Positions 26,551 to 34,786 of a stretch of DNA of 64,000 bases are shown here, piece after piece. Made by a program: the position numbers and the translations under genes. The notes under the pieces are model-generated. The model saw only the letters and a list, made by a program, of their open reading frames with translations, was not told the DNA's origin and made no database searches. Within the stretch, counting starts at the first letter, position 1, and each line of letters opens with the position of its first letter. Origin of the DNA: CAKMZU01 sp965248335 (GTDB lineage Bacteria > Pseudomonadota > Gammaproteobacteria > Pseudomonadales > DT-91); contig CBDFIY010000003.1 in the NCBI GenBank assembly GCA_965248335.1, forward strand, positions 2,046,001 through 2,110,000, given 5' to 3'.

Positions 26551-27865
26551 GGGAGGCAGCATTTAAGAAGATACCTTTTTTGGGTGTATAGTCACATCCC
26601 ACTTTTTCAGCTCGGCATGTCTTGTAATGTGGGGTTGAATCTCGTCAAGCACTTCCTTACTTGGCCTTACACCTTTCGTATAAACCTTATCAATTAAATC
26701 AACAATTGTTTTTTTACATTTATGCACAAGACTTTTTGTCCACTCCACCACCACATGAACTGAATTTAGAAGTGTGCCATTCCAATGGCTTTCCAAAAAA
26801 GCCCACCGCCTTTCAATGGGATTATATTTGCTGTGATAAGGAGGGTAGTAAACCAGCCTGATTCTCAGCCCAGTTTGACTGGAAAATTGCACCATCCGCA
26901 AAAGAAACTGAGTTCGCAGGCTATTACTCTCCGGGCCATTGTCTGTATAAATAATCAGCTCATCTTTGTCCTTGTTAGCTTCTTTGACATTCTCCCACCA
27001 CAATTGCAGTGCATCACAAATAAAGTCGCTCGTCTTGTAGGAGAGTCCATAAACAACATGGAGTTGATCGTTATCTAGGTTAAGAATCCCAAATGGCACC
27101 ATTTTATCTTTATCTGCCATATCGTGATCTAGCGCCTGGACCACTTCTGCTCCGCGAGATTTACCCGCTCTGGAAAAGTCGCCGAGATTAACAGTAGCCT
27201 TGCAGTCTATGCTGATCTGCAACGTGTTTTGTCGTTGACTGGCTTCTGCTCTAACTTTGTTGACGTTGTCGAAGATGGCGTTAGTTTCTGGTATTTTTTT
27301 TCAGGTTTGGATTTCTGCACCTTGCGGAGCTTATAACCCATCCTATTCAGGATATTGCTAATGGTTCGCTCTTTAGGTAGAAGGTCTTCTTGCCAGTTCT
27401 TTTCCTCGACTAGCTTCTGCCGTACAACTTTGGCCGTTATGCGGGTATAGGCAAATGTATTTCTTAACCGTGAATCCGCTTGGCTTTCAGGCTCAACCAG
27501 GCTACGGATATCATCTTCAAGGCCTACCAGTGCAACCTCGGATTTATTTTTTCCGCAGGGTTCATAATTTCCATAACAGATCATCCCAGTTTTTTTTTCG
27601 TTGATCCCTAATGCAACCGCCTTTCGTCCAAACCCAAAGGTTGATTCAGTCAACCGGGCACTTCCACTGCAAAGGGTTTCAGAAACTTCAGCCATAAAAA
27701 GTCTTTTTTCAGGGTTTTTTAATAGCCTGGCTGCTAATTTGAAGAGAGAAATATACTCAGGTTCTATATCAATTGAAGTGGGCATAAATAAAATAGAGAA
27801 TAAACAACTTTAGACATGTAATGGTAGGGCATCATACGCTGGTAATGTTTAAAATGCTACTTCCC
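26551..27865 (-). mobile_element. ISAzo13-like insertion sequence, copy 1
   Basis: 1315 bp, defined by comparison with the copy at 48813-50127. The ends GGGAGGCAGCATTTAAG and its imperfect inverse (GGGAAGTAGCATTTTAA on the other strand) are the terminal repeats. The target duplication is TTA (26548-26550 and 27866-27868). It encodes one transposase in two overlapping frames. It is inserted inside a MITE1 element. Confidence 0.85.
26563..27785 (-). CDS. ISAzo13-like transposase, two frames joined by -1 frameshift (copy 1)
   Basis: Frame 1 (27785 to 27207, 192 codons) holds the helical DNA-binding part. Frame 2 (ending at 26563) holds the DDE catalytic part, with ISIDCKATVNLGDF, IIYTDNGPES and YYPPYHSKYNPIERRW carrying the expected D, D and E. 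The frames overlap. An A8 run on the coding strand (27294-27301) reads GAA AAA AAA; a slip of -1 at A-AAA-AAA continues as IPETNAIFDNVNKVRAEAS.. into frame 2, which restores conserved family sequence upstream of its first ATG. The joined product is 407 residues. Protein sequence is identical to copy 2. The family name is from memory (DDE_Tnp_ISAZ013 type). Confidence 0.8.
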
Positions 27866-27940
27866 TTACTGACTGTAAGCTCATGGGGCTTCGCTCGCTT
27901 GCCGCCTTCTTGCATCTCCAATTCCGATGGGTATATACAA

Positions 27941-28610
27941 GGGCTATCCACTTAGCCCGACCAGGTACTAGATGTAGTTATTACCGTGTTTTTATATCAT
28001 CATAAGTTAGCGGGTTCGTTACGACAGCCTGTTCAATCAGTCGATAAAATAGTAGCCCCCTTGATTTTGATTTTCTGCGATTAAACCTAAAGGTATATTC
28101 ATCAAGATAATACTCTAGATGTTTTTCTTGTATTGCTCCCTGATACGCGCCTAGAAGCCATCTTTTTAATAATGAAGCCACTCTATGGACACCAGGCATT
28201 GTTATATGCGCAGCAATATCAGAGCCCAAATGAACGGTTCTATGATGAGCAAATCCATTTTCTTTAGCGCAGTTATATACTGGAGAGCCATCACTATAAA
28301 TAACACTTCCGGGACTCACTACATCCAGAATGAACTGTTTAATATTATCTTTTGTTGCCGCAGAAACATGCCTTAAACGAACCCGTCCAAAGCCTTTAGG
28401 TTCAAGTAGCTCTACCGCTACGAGAATGACTGTTTTACTTTTACTGTTATGATTTCCTTTGCTTTTTCTCGGCACAACACCGCCAATGAAAATTTCGTCA
28501 ACTTCAACGAGGCCTGATAACTTTTCTCTTTCTGGGTTGATCATTGCTGAGCGCAGCCTATGTAATAGCGCCCAAGATGTTTGATAACTTCCAAGTCCAA
28601 GTAGACGATA
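27941..28610 (-). pseudogene. IS1595-family element remnant with truncated transposase
   Basis: The transposase reading frame runs from 28610 to the stop at 27981. It keeps the ISXO2-like catalytic domain: GLVEVDEIFIGGV with the first Asp, VIYSDGSPVYN with the second, and later VHRVASLLKRWLLGAYQGA in the expected N/H-x-E region. Upstream of the first ATG (28544) the frame stays open and reads LGLGSYQTSWALLHRLRSA, normal family sequence, until it is cut at 28610 by the IS630-type element. The N-terminal zinc-ribbon part is gone and is not found on the far side of that element, so DNA was lost. The outer end near 27941 begins GGGCTATCC.. and abuts MITE1 copy B. Confidence 0.8.
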
Positions 28611-29706
28611 TACCCATCGCTATTGAAAGTACTTGATTTATAAAGAGTAAATTATCATAGTGCGCAGATGCTGAAAATCGACCTGACAAAAAACGAAAAA
28701 CTTGCACTGGAATTGCGTCATAAGCAAGCAAGAGACAGTAGAGAAAGTGATCGTTTGAAGGTCGTTTTGTTGCGGTCGGAAGGCTGGTCGACAAGAATGA
28801 TCGCTCAGGCATTAAGAAAAGATGAGTCCACGATTGTTCGGCATCTTAATGATTACCTAAATGATGAAAAGTTATTATCAACCAATGGCGGCTCCAAAGG
28901 TTACCTAGATAACGAGCAATCTCAGTTGCTGGTTACTCATTTGTCAGGAAAAATATATACCCAAGTGAGCCAAATTGGTCATTATATTAAAACAACTTGG
29001 GGTGTGCAGTTTAGTGTTTCAGGGCTAACCCAGTGGTTACACCAAAAGGGTTTCAGCTATAAAAAGCCTAAAGGCATTCCACATAAGTTTGATGTTGAAA
29101 AACAAGCGCAATTTATTGAAAAGTATGAAGCGCTAAAAGCTGAGCTATCAGAGGGTGAAGCCTTACTGTTCATGGACGCAGTTCATCCAACTCAAGCAAC
29201 AAAAATCACATCGGGATGGATCAAAACGGGTGTCGATAAACCCATAGAGACCACGGGAAGCCGGACACGACTCAATATAATAGGTGCTATCGAACTCACC
29301 CATATAGAAGAAGCTATTATCGGCCAATATGACACCGTTAATGGCGATTCGATTATTGAATTTTTCCATAAAATACGAGCACATTATAGTGAGAAGACAG
29401 TGCATTTAGTTTTAGATGGAGCTGGCTATCATAAATCCAAGGCTGTCCTGAGCGCTGCGGACAAGTTAGGCATTAAACTTCACACCTTGCCACCATACAG
29501 CCCAAATCTAAACCCCATAGAGCGGCTGTGGAAGGTGATGAACGAAAAAGTCAGGAATAACCAGTACTTTTCCACGGCAAAGGATTTTAAAAATAAAATT
29601 AGCGAGTTTTTTGAAAAAATACTACCTGAAATTGGCGCTGATTTAGGCAGTAGAATTAATGATAATTTCCAACAGCTAAATCGCGCACATTGAAGTCAGT
29701 TGGGTA
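28611..29706 (+). mobile_element. IS630-type insertion sequence (IS630a), copy 1
   Basis: 1096 bp, delimited by comparison with copy 2 (42963-44058). It begins TACCCATCGCTATTG and ends ..GACT/..GTTGGGTA; the terminal repeats share TACCCA and are imperfect inside. TA flanks both ends (28609-28610 and 29707-29708), the usual IS630/Tc1-mariner target. One side is the IS1595 remnant. The other is three bases from the phoR stop codon. Confidence 0.9.
28668..29693 (+). CDS. IS630-family transposase (IS630a copy 1)
   Basis: 341 residues in one intact frame. An N-terminal helix-turn-helix region (SEGWSTRMIAQALRKDESTI) is followed by a second HTH-like WxxxxSGLTQWLHQKG. The DDE catalytic residues lie in LLFMDAVHP, HLVLDGAGYHKS and PPYSPNLNPIERLWKVM. 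It differs from copy 2 at two residues (Thr instead of Ala in SGWIKTGV and in IELTHIE) plus a few silent bases, so the two copies are recent but not identical. Confidence 0.93.
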   Translation: MLKIDLTKNEKLALELRHKQARDSRESDRLKVVLLRSEGWSTRMIAQALRKDESTIVRHLNDYLNDEKLLSTNGGSKGYLDNEQSQLLVTHLSGKIYTQVSQIGHYIKTTWGVQFSVSGLTQWLHQKGFSYKKPKGIPHKFDVEKQAQFIEKYEALKAELSEGEALLFMDAVHPTQATKITSGWIKTGVDKPIETTGSRTRLNIIGAIELTHIEEAIIGQYDTVNGDSIIEFFHKIRAHYSEKTVHLVLDGAGYHKSKAVLSAADKLGIKLHTLPPYSPNLNPIERLWKVMNEKVRNNQYFSTAKDFKNKISEFFEKILPEIGADLGSRINDNFQQLNRAH

Positions 29707-29710
29707 TAAA

Positions 29711-31015
29711 TCACTGCGTCATCGTAGAAATTCTGTGACGAGGAAAGTGACATATAAACTCACTGCCTTTCCCGACTTCGCTTTTAATCTCAAGCGTAGA
29801 CTCGTGGCGAATAAGCACACGCTTAACAATTGCTAACCCTAAGCCCGTACCACCCGTATTGATCGAACGGCTTTTATCAACGCGATAAAAGCGTTCTGTT
29901 AAGCGAGAAACCTGTGTTTCATCGACACCTACACCATTATCTTTGACAGAAAAATACCCACCTCTACCTTCTAAGCCGCATGTAACGATGATAGTGCCTT
30001 TATTTAACGTGTATTTACACGCATTAATAACAAGGTTTAGCAACGCACTGTGCAGTTCTGTCTCTTGTCCAAATAGCACTAAAGGCTGCTCGATAATCAG
30101 ATGAATGTCATGAAGTTTGCTTTCAACAACAAGGCTTGCTTTGGCCTCACTGACAACAATGCGCGCAAGATCGGCCATGTCGACTCGCGTTTTATGCTGC
30201 TCATTTGGCAATGTTTCTAGGCGAGATAAATCAAGTAAGTCGGTGATAAGCCTAGACATTCTTGCTCCCTGCTGTCCCATTTGCTCAAGAGGTTTCTTTA
30301 TTTGGGGTACTTTATCTTCAAAAATATGAAAGTTATCGATATAACCCATTAGCACCGTTAAAGGCGTCCTTAGCTCATGGGAAACGTTCGATACAAAGTC
30401 TTGGCGAACCTCTTCAAGTTTCGATATCTCGGTAATATCACGCGCAAAAACCAATCGATTTCCCTGACCAAATGTACTAATTTGGACTTTTAATATGATG
30501 TCTTGTGAAACGGGCGCATAAACCTTTATTGGTTGGCTATAGTCCCTCGATTCAAAAAACTGTACAAAAGAAGGCTCCCTAAATAGGTGGGTGATAATTT
30601 GTCCATGGTCTCTTGGCAGCCTGAACCCTAAGATATGAGCCGCCGCGGCATTACACCACTCAATACAGCCTGATTTGTCGACCATTACAACGGCATCTGT
30701 TAACGAGGCAAAAGAATCTCGAAGGTAAGCAATATCTGCACGTAACTGATTATTCATTTGCTCGTGCCGTTGTTGGTAGCGATAAAACTCGTCACACAAC
30801 TCCCCCCAATAGCCAATAGATTCTGGGGGTGCCTTGAATGCCGAATTTGAAAACCAATTGGACACTTTACGCATTTGATAAAGGTTCCAAAATGTATATA
30901 GGCACAATGCGACAAACGGAACAAGTAAAGTATGCCCAGTTAATGCGCCTACAAGAAAAAACACGAACAGGAGTAGACAGAGTCGGTTAAACTCACGAGA
31001 GAAACTATTTTTCAA
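29711..31015 (-). CDS. phoR: Phosphate regulon sensor kinase PhoR
   Basis: 434 residues. Two N-terminal membrane helices (about 10-45), a PAS domain (about 100-195), then the histidine kinase core: H213 in FVSNVSHELRTPLTVLMGY, N-box LLNLVINACKYT, and G-boxes KDNGVGVDE and GGTGLGLAIVKR. It phosphorylates PhoB under phosphate limitation and dephosphorylates it otherwise. It lies 20 bases downstream of phoB in the same operon. The IS630a end is three bases past its stop codon, so any native terminator or downstream gene such as phoU is no longer attached. Confidence 0.94.
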   Translation of the reverse strand: MKNSFSREFNRLCLLLFVFFLVGALTGHTLLVPFVALCLYTFWNLYQMRKVSNWFSNSAFKAPPESIGYWGELCDEFYRYQQRHEQMNNQLRADIAYLRDSFASLTDAVVMVDKSGCIEWCNAAAAHILGFRLPRDHGQIITHLFREPSFVQFFESRDYSQPIKVYAPVSQDIILKVQISTFGQGNRLVFARDITEISKLEEVRQDFVSNVSHELRTPLTVLMGYIDNFHIFEDKVPQIKKPLEQMGQQGARMSRLITDLLDLSRLETLPNEQHKTRVDMADLARIVVSEAKASLVVESKLHDIHLIIEQPLVLFGQETELHSALLNLVINACKYTLNKGTIIVTCGLEGRGGYFSVKDNGVGVDETQVSRLTERFYRVDKSRSINTGGTGLGLAIVKRVLIRHESTLEIKSEVGKGSEFICHFPRHRISTMTQ

Positions 31016-31035
31016 AAGTGTATCACTTTAACAAG

Positions 31036-31728
31036 TTAGTTCGGCGAGAATCGGTATCCTGATCCTCTCACCGTTTGCACCAAGTTACCATATTTATTGG
31101 AATCCGCAACCGAGTCCAATGCCTTACGAAGCCTACGTATATGCACATCAACAGTGCGCTCTTCTACGTAAACATTACTTCCCCAGACATGATCAAGTAA
31201 TTGACCACGACTATACACACGATCTTGATGTGTCATGAAGAAATTAAGTAATTTATATTCTGTTGGCCCCATTTTAACATTCACTCCATCAATGGTGACA
31301 CGGTGACTGGCATGATCAAGTCGTAATCCATCCACCTCAACAACCTCCTCATGCACAGCTTGGCTAGATCGCCTCAAAACAGCATTAATACGGGCGATCA
31401 GTTCCCTCGGCGCAAAAGGTTTAGCGATATAATCATCCGCGCCAGCTTCAAGACCTTGAATTTTATTATCTTCCGTGCCTTTTGCCGTCAACATAATCAC
31501 AGGGATAGCCTTTGTGACTTCATCTCGCTCTAAACGACGTAGTAATTCAAGACCACTTCCTCCAGGCAACATCCAGTCTAATAAAATGAGATCCGGTTTT
31601 TTATCATGAGCAAGTGTTAAACCGTATTGTGTATCGCCCGCCTCTATGCAGCTAAAACCTGCGATCTCAAGGCCCATGCGCACCATATCTCTAATGGCTA
31701 CTTCGTCTTCTATCAACAATATTTTCAT
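31036..31728 (-). CDS. phoB: Phosphate regulon response regulator PhoB
   Basis: 230 residues. Receiver domain with acidic pocket EDE near the start, phosphorylated Asp at about residue 51 in LILLDWMLPGGSG, and the conserved MLTAKG lysine. The OmpR/PhoB-type winged-helix DNA-binding domain is C-terminal (TEYKLLNFFMTHQDRVYSR, RTVDVHIRRLRKAL, GSGYRFS). It binds Pho boxes to activate phosphate-starvation genes. A good Pho box lies upstream of its own start, implying autoregulation, and another lies before the broken lipoprotein gene at 48754. Confidence 0.96.
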   Translation of the reverse strand: MKILLIEDEVAIRDMVRMGLEIAGFSCIEAGDTQYGLTLAHDKKPDLILLDWMLPGGSGLELLRRLERDEVTKAIPVIMLTAKGTEDNKIQGLEAGADDYIAKPFAPRELIARINAVLRRSSQAVHEEVVEVDGLRLDHASHRVTIDGVNVKMGPTEYKLLNFFMTHQDRVYSRGQLLDHVWGSNVYVEERTVDVHIRRLRKALDSVADSNKYGNLVQTVRGSGYRFSPN

Positions 31729-31778
31729 TAGCTTTTATATTTGTTATTTCGCATTGATCTGTATTAAATAACATTTTA

Positions 31779-31796
31779 ATGACAAATAAATGACAG
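31779..31796 (-). promoter_or_regulatory. Pho box upstream of phoB
   Basis: On the minus strand: CTGTCATTTATTTGTCAT, two 7-base direct repeats (CTGTCAT, TTGTCAT) separated by four bases, with a weaker third repeat ATGTTAT in the same 11-base register. It ends about 50 bases before the phoB ATG, as expected for autoregulation. Confidence 0.8.
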
Positions 31797-31869
31797 TCTG
31801 CGATTTTCTACCTCACACGACAACTTTATGACATACTAGCGTGAACAAGTGAGCCAATATGTGCAGCGA

Positions 31870-32030
31870 GTGCATCATTTCAAGCGGTTGCCTGGTAATG
31901 AATTCCCGCCTTCGCAGGAATGACGAAGTTGGGGTTATCCACTGTCATTTCCTCGAAGCTGGGGGCTATTCATTGTCATTCCCCCGAAGGCGGGAATCCA
32001 TTATCCGACAATTGCTGCGAAATGATGTAC
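31870..32030. repeat. MITE2: miniature inverted-repeat element with IS630b-type ends
   Basis: About 161 bp of near-complete inverted repeat. The left arm starts GTGCATCATTTC and the right arm, inverted, GTACATCATTTCGCAGCAA; both then run into TAATG(A/G)ATTCCCGCCTTCG. The outer 12 bases match the terminal repeat of the IS630b element next door. The interior carries copies of a GGAATGAC..GTCATTCC-type repeat. The right end abuts IS630b across one TA (32031-32032). The left target TA is degenerate. Confidence 0.7.
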
Positions 32031-32032
32031 TA

Positions 32033-33243
32033 GTACATCATTTCACAGGGATAGTCGGGTAAAGTTTTTTGAGTTTTACCCGCGCATCTTCCGTAGTAAA
32101 TCGCCAATCCATTTTGGCTTTTTGCTGGTTTCGCGCATTCACCCAAGCGTAAATTTCATGAGCTAAAGTCTCCTGATCAGGAATTCTTCGATTAAGGCAT
32201 TGACGACTTAAAACACTGAATTCAATTTCTGCCATATTTAACCAGCTGCCGTGTTTGGGTGTGTAATGAATCTCTAACTTATTAGCAATTCTAAGCGCTT
32301 CAGCTGGCTCAAATGCCTTATATAATGATGCTGGAGTATGTGTATTCAAATTATCCATAACCAGACGTATTTTCTTAGCGTTTGGATAGACTTCGTCTAC
32401 AAGCCATTTAATTTGATGCGCCCAATCAACCGCTGTGCGTGTATCAGTAACTGAAATCTCTCGCCACCCTTCAAGCGGTGCAAAAAACAAAAACAGCGAG
32501 CTAACACCATTTCTTTCATATTCCGTGTCAAACTTTTCTGGCTGGCCTGGCGTCATGGGAATAGGTTCCCTTGTTTCTATGATATGCTGCTTAGAGCTTT
32601 CATCCATGCAGACCAGCGGAATACATGGATCATGAGGCAGCTTATAAACTTCAAGGACGTTTTCCATTGCGCAAATGAAAGCAGCATTTTTTGACGCAGG
32701 AATACACCACTCTTTTTTCTGCCATGGTTTCAGTTCGTTTTTTTTAACTCACGGCAGATAGTTGACGCTGAAACTTTGTCTGTTATCTTCAGCTCAACCA
32801 GCTTGTCTGCAAGTAGGTTCAATGTCCAACGGCTTCGGCCTTCTGGGCAATCTGAACAAACTAATGCAATCAGCTGTGCATGTTGCTCGCCGTCAAGAGC
32901 TTTTGTTCTTCCATGGTGACTGAATTTACTTTCTACTGCTATTTCAAGACCTTCTTCGACGCAGCGTTTACGGGTTCTTTGCACAGTTCGTGTAGATATA
33001 CCGCATACTTTTGCTATAGCCTCTTCACTTAATTTCGGCCCACCTTCATCAGCCGCAATAAGAATTTGTGCATGCTGCTTTTTGTGTTGTGCGGCCCCCT
33101 TATTTTTTAATAAACTTTGTAAATAATCTTTTTCAGGGGCTGATAATGAGATTTTGTACTTTGCTGTCATAAAACACTTAAAAAGTTTATTTGACTGCAA
33201 AGTTAAACATTCGTTGCCGGACAATTGCTGTGAAATGATGTAC
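32033..33243 (-). mobile_element. Second IS630-type insertion sequence (IS630b)
   Basis: 1211 bp with terminal repeats GTACATCATTTCACAG at both ends (imperfect further in: GGATAGTCGGG versus CAATTGTCCGG), flanked by TA at 32031-32032 and 33244-33245. It encodes one transposase in two frames. One end lies inside the purU stop codon and the other touches MITE2. It is unrelated to IS630a at its ends. Confidence 0.88.
32038..33170 (-). CDS. IS630-family transposase with -1 frameshift (IS630b)
   Basis: Frame 1 starts at the ATG at 33170 (MTAKYKISLS) and stops at 32730. It has tandem helix-turn-helix regions (SEEAIAKVCGISTRTVQRTRKR) and ends ..TICRELKK. Frame 2 ends at 32038 and carries the DDE domain (LVCMDESSK, IRLVMDNLNTH, HGSWLNMAEIEFS). 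At an A8 run (32738-32745) a -1 slip converts LKKTN-stop into LKKNELKPWQKKEWCIP.., the normal IS630 linker, and continues in frame 2 through its first ATG. The joined protein is about 377 residues. The IS is probably active if slippage occurs; a fixed single-base mutation is the alternative. Confidence 0.82.
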
Positions 33244-34097
33244 TAGGTCAGAATGATCGTCTTATTGTTATGCGCAATCACCCTATCTTCAAGGTGGTAA
33301 GTCACACCACGAGACAAGACCTGAACCTCTACGTCTTTCCCTAAGCGCACCATATCGTCTTTCGTATCACGATGTGATACACGCTTGACATCTTGCTCAA
33401 TAATCGGGCCTTCGTCTAAATCCGCCGTCACATAGTGGCTCGTTGCCCCAATCAGTTTCACGCCACGCTCATACGCTTTTTGATAAGGGTTAGCGCCACT
33501 AAAAGAAGGTAGAAAGCTGTGATGAATATTAATCATGCGATGCTGATATTTTGTACACAGTGATTCTGGAATTATCTGCATGTAACGCGCTAAAACAACG
33601 AGATCAACATCGTAATCATCCAGTAGCTGTGTGATTTTGTCATTGGCTTCGGTTTTATTCGTTTTTGTCATTGGCACATGATGGTAGTCAATCCCCAGCC
33701 AGTCGACATGTATCTTCAGCGCATCATGATTAGATATCACGACCACCACATCACAAAACAAATCTTTACTCTGCCAGCGATGCAGCAAATCAACCAGACA
33801 ATGTGACGCCTTTGTGGCCATAATCGCAACACGCTTAGGTTTGGTCGCATCGTAAATAAACCACTCCATTTGAAACTTTTTTGCCAACGGCTCAAATGCA
33901 GTTTTAAATGCATCAAGTGTCCCGATCATGGCATCTGCTTTGATATCATGTCGCATATAAAACTGGCCGGCTTCTTGATCTGAGTGATAATTTGCCTCTA
34001 GCAACCAGCCGTTGCGCTCTGTAATAAACGCACTAACAGCGGCCACGATACCCCAAGTATCAGGGCATGAAATCACTAAACGAAAATGCTTTTCCAT
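33243..34097 (-). CDS. purU: Formyltetrahydrofolate deformylase
   Basis: 284 residues. It hydrolyses 10-formyl-THF to formate and THF, supplying formate for PurT and balancing one-carbon pools. N-terminal ACT domain (residues 1 to about 85, starting FRLVISCPDTWGIVAAVSAFI) and C-terminal formyltransferase-fold domain with RMINIHHSFLPSFSGANPY (catalytic His) and the late catalytic Asp in TADLDEGPIIEQDV. It ends NNKTIILT, the usual PurU end. Its TAG stop is formed from the duplicated target TA plus the first G of IS630b, so the native stop was replaced without changing the protein noticeably. Confidence 0.95.
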   Translation of the reverse strand: MEKHFRLVISCPDTWGIVAAVSAFITERNGWLLEANYHSDQEAGQFYMRHDIKADAMIGTLDAFKTAFEPLAKKFQMEWFIYDATKPKRVAIMATKASHCLVDLLHRWQSKDLFCDVVVVISNHDALKIHVDWLGIDYHHVPMTKTNKTEANDKITQLLDDYDVDLVVLARYMQIIPESLCTKYQHRMINIHHSFLPSFSGANPYQKAYERGVKLIGATSHYVTADLDEGPIIEQDVKRVSHRDTKDDMVRLGKDVEVQVLSRGVTYHLEDRVIAHNNKTIILT

Positions 34098-34300
34098 ATA
34101 AATCCTAAATAAAAGTCAATATTGCCCTAAGGTTTGCACTTGCATTACTGCCACGGATAGCGCGGAGCATTACGATCATGGAAACTAACATAGCCACACG
34201 CTTACTTATGATGTCATACGCCTATACCCACACTCAGTAAGCAGAAATAACATACCGTTATAACAACCTGTGGCAGAGCTTTATTTGCCTGCTTCATGGT

Positions 34301-34582
34301 TTACTCATAGGTGCAAAGATAAGCAACATCGCTCGTAGCTTGCACCGAAAAAGTTTCATTAGCCGCCACAATGAATGACTGGCCCGCGGTAAACGTAGAA
34401 AAAGAGGATTCTCCCGGCAATTTAACGGCTAGCTCTCCAGAAATCACCGTCATGACTTCTTTTTTTGACGTATCAAAATCATAGCTCCCTTCAGCTATTA
34501 CGCCGACAGTTGCTGGCAATGCTTCGCCTTGAAAGCCAATGGACACGACTTTACCATCAAAATACTGGTTAGTTGATAACAT
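34301..34582 (-). CDS. ppnP: Pyrimidine/purine nucleoside phosphorylase
   Basis: 93-residue single-domain cupin of the former DUF1255/YaiE family, at the usual length. Family blocks NQYFDGKVVSIGF, AEGSYDFDTSKKEVMTVISGEL and the final CTYE are all present. It cleaves nucleosides with phosphate to free base and ribose 1-phosphate. Stand-alone gene about 200 bases upstream of purU (same strand). Confidence 0.93.
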   Translation of the reverse strand: MLSTNQYFDGKVVSIGFQGEALPATVGVIAEGSYDFDTSKKEVMTVISGELAVKLPGESSFSTFTAGQSFIVAANETFSVQATSDVAYLCTYE

Positions 34583-34707
34583 TCTTTTATCCTTTTAACG
34601 TCAGAAAACTTTGAACATTTAAGTGGGCGGATGATATAGATATTCATGCAGTTTTTGAACCTCAAAAGAGCTCAACCGCCTTACTCCATTAAAATATAAG
34701 GATTTCT

Positions 34708-34785
34708 GCGATGGCTACTGCCGCAGAAGCTAAAGTAACCAGATAAACATAATCATTTATATGGTTACATAAAGATAGCCATCGC
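34708..34785. repeat. Nested inverted repeat hit by the IS4-type element
   Basis: Outer arms GCGATGGCTA (34708-34717) and TAGCCATCGC (34776-34785) are perfect. Inside them GTAACCA (34735-34741) pairs with TGGTTAC (34762-34768), extended by ATAAA/TTTAT. The IS4-type element begins at 34787 and its 10-base target duplication AGCCATCGCT is essentially the right outer arm. Confidence 0.6.
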
Positions 34786-34786
34786 T

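Larger units (their letters stand above)
26492..27933 (-). repeat. MITE1 copy B, interrupted by an ISAzo13-like element
   Basis: Left part 26492-26550 and right part 27869-27933 together form a 124-bp MITE1 in minus orientation: TACCCACCACACTTGAAGAT.. to ..ATTCCGATGGGTA, flanked by TA (26490-26491, 27934-27935). The ISAzo13-like element sits in its centre with TTA duplicated on each side. The parts align with the intact copy at 48096-48204. Confidence 0.75.

Noticed and set aside
34210..34240. TATACCCACACTCAG as a further MITE1 end
   Set aside because: Only the first eight bases match and no opposite end is found nearby.
34711..34746. Eleven-codon frame MATAAEAKVTR before the IS4 element, with AAGG upstream
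   Set aside because: It lies inside the arms of the inverted repeat and is too short to support as a gene.
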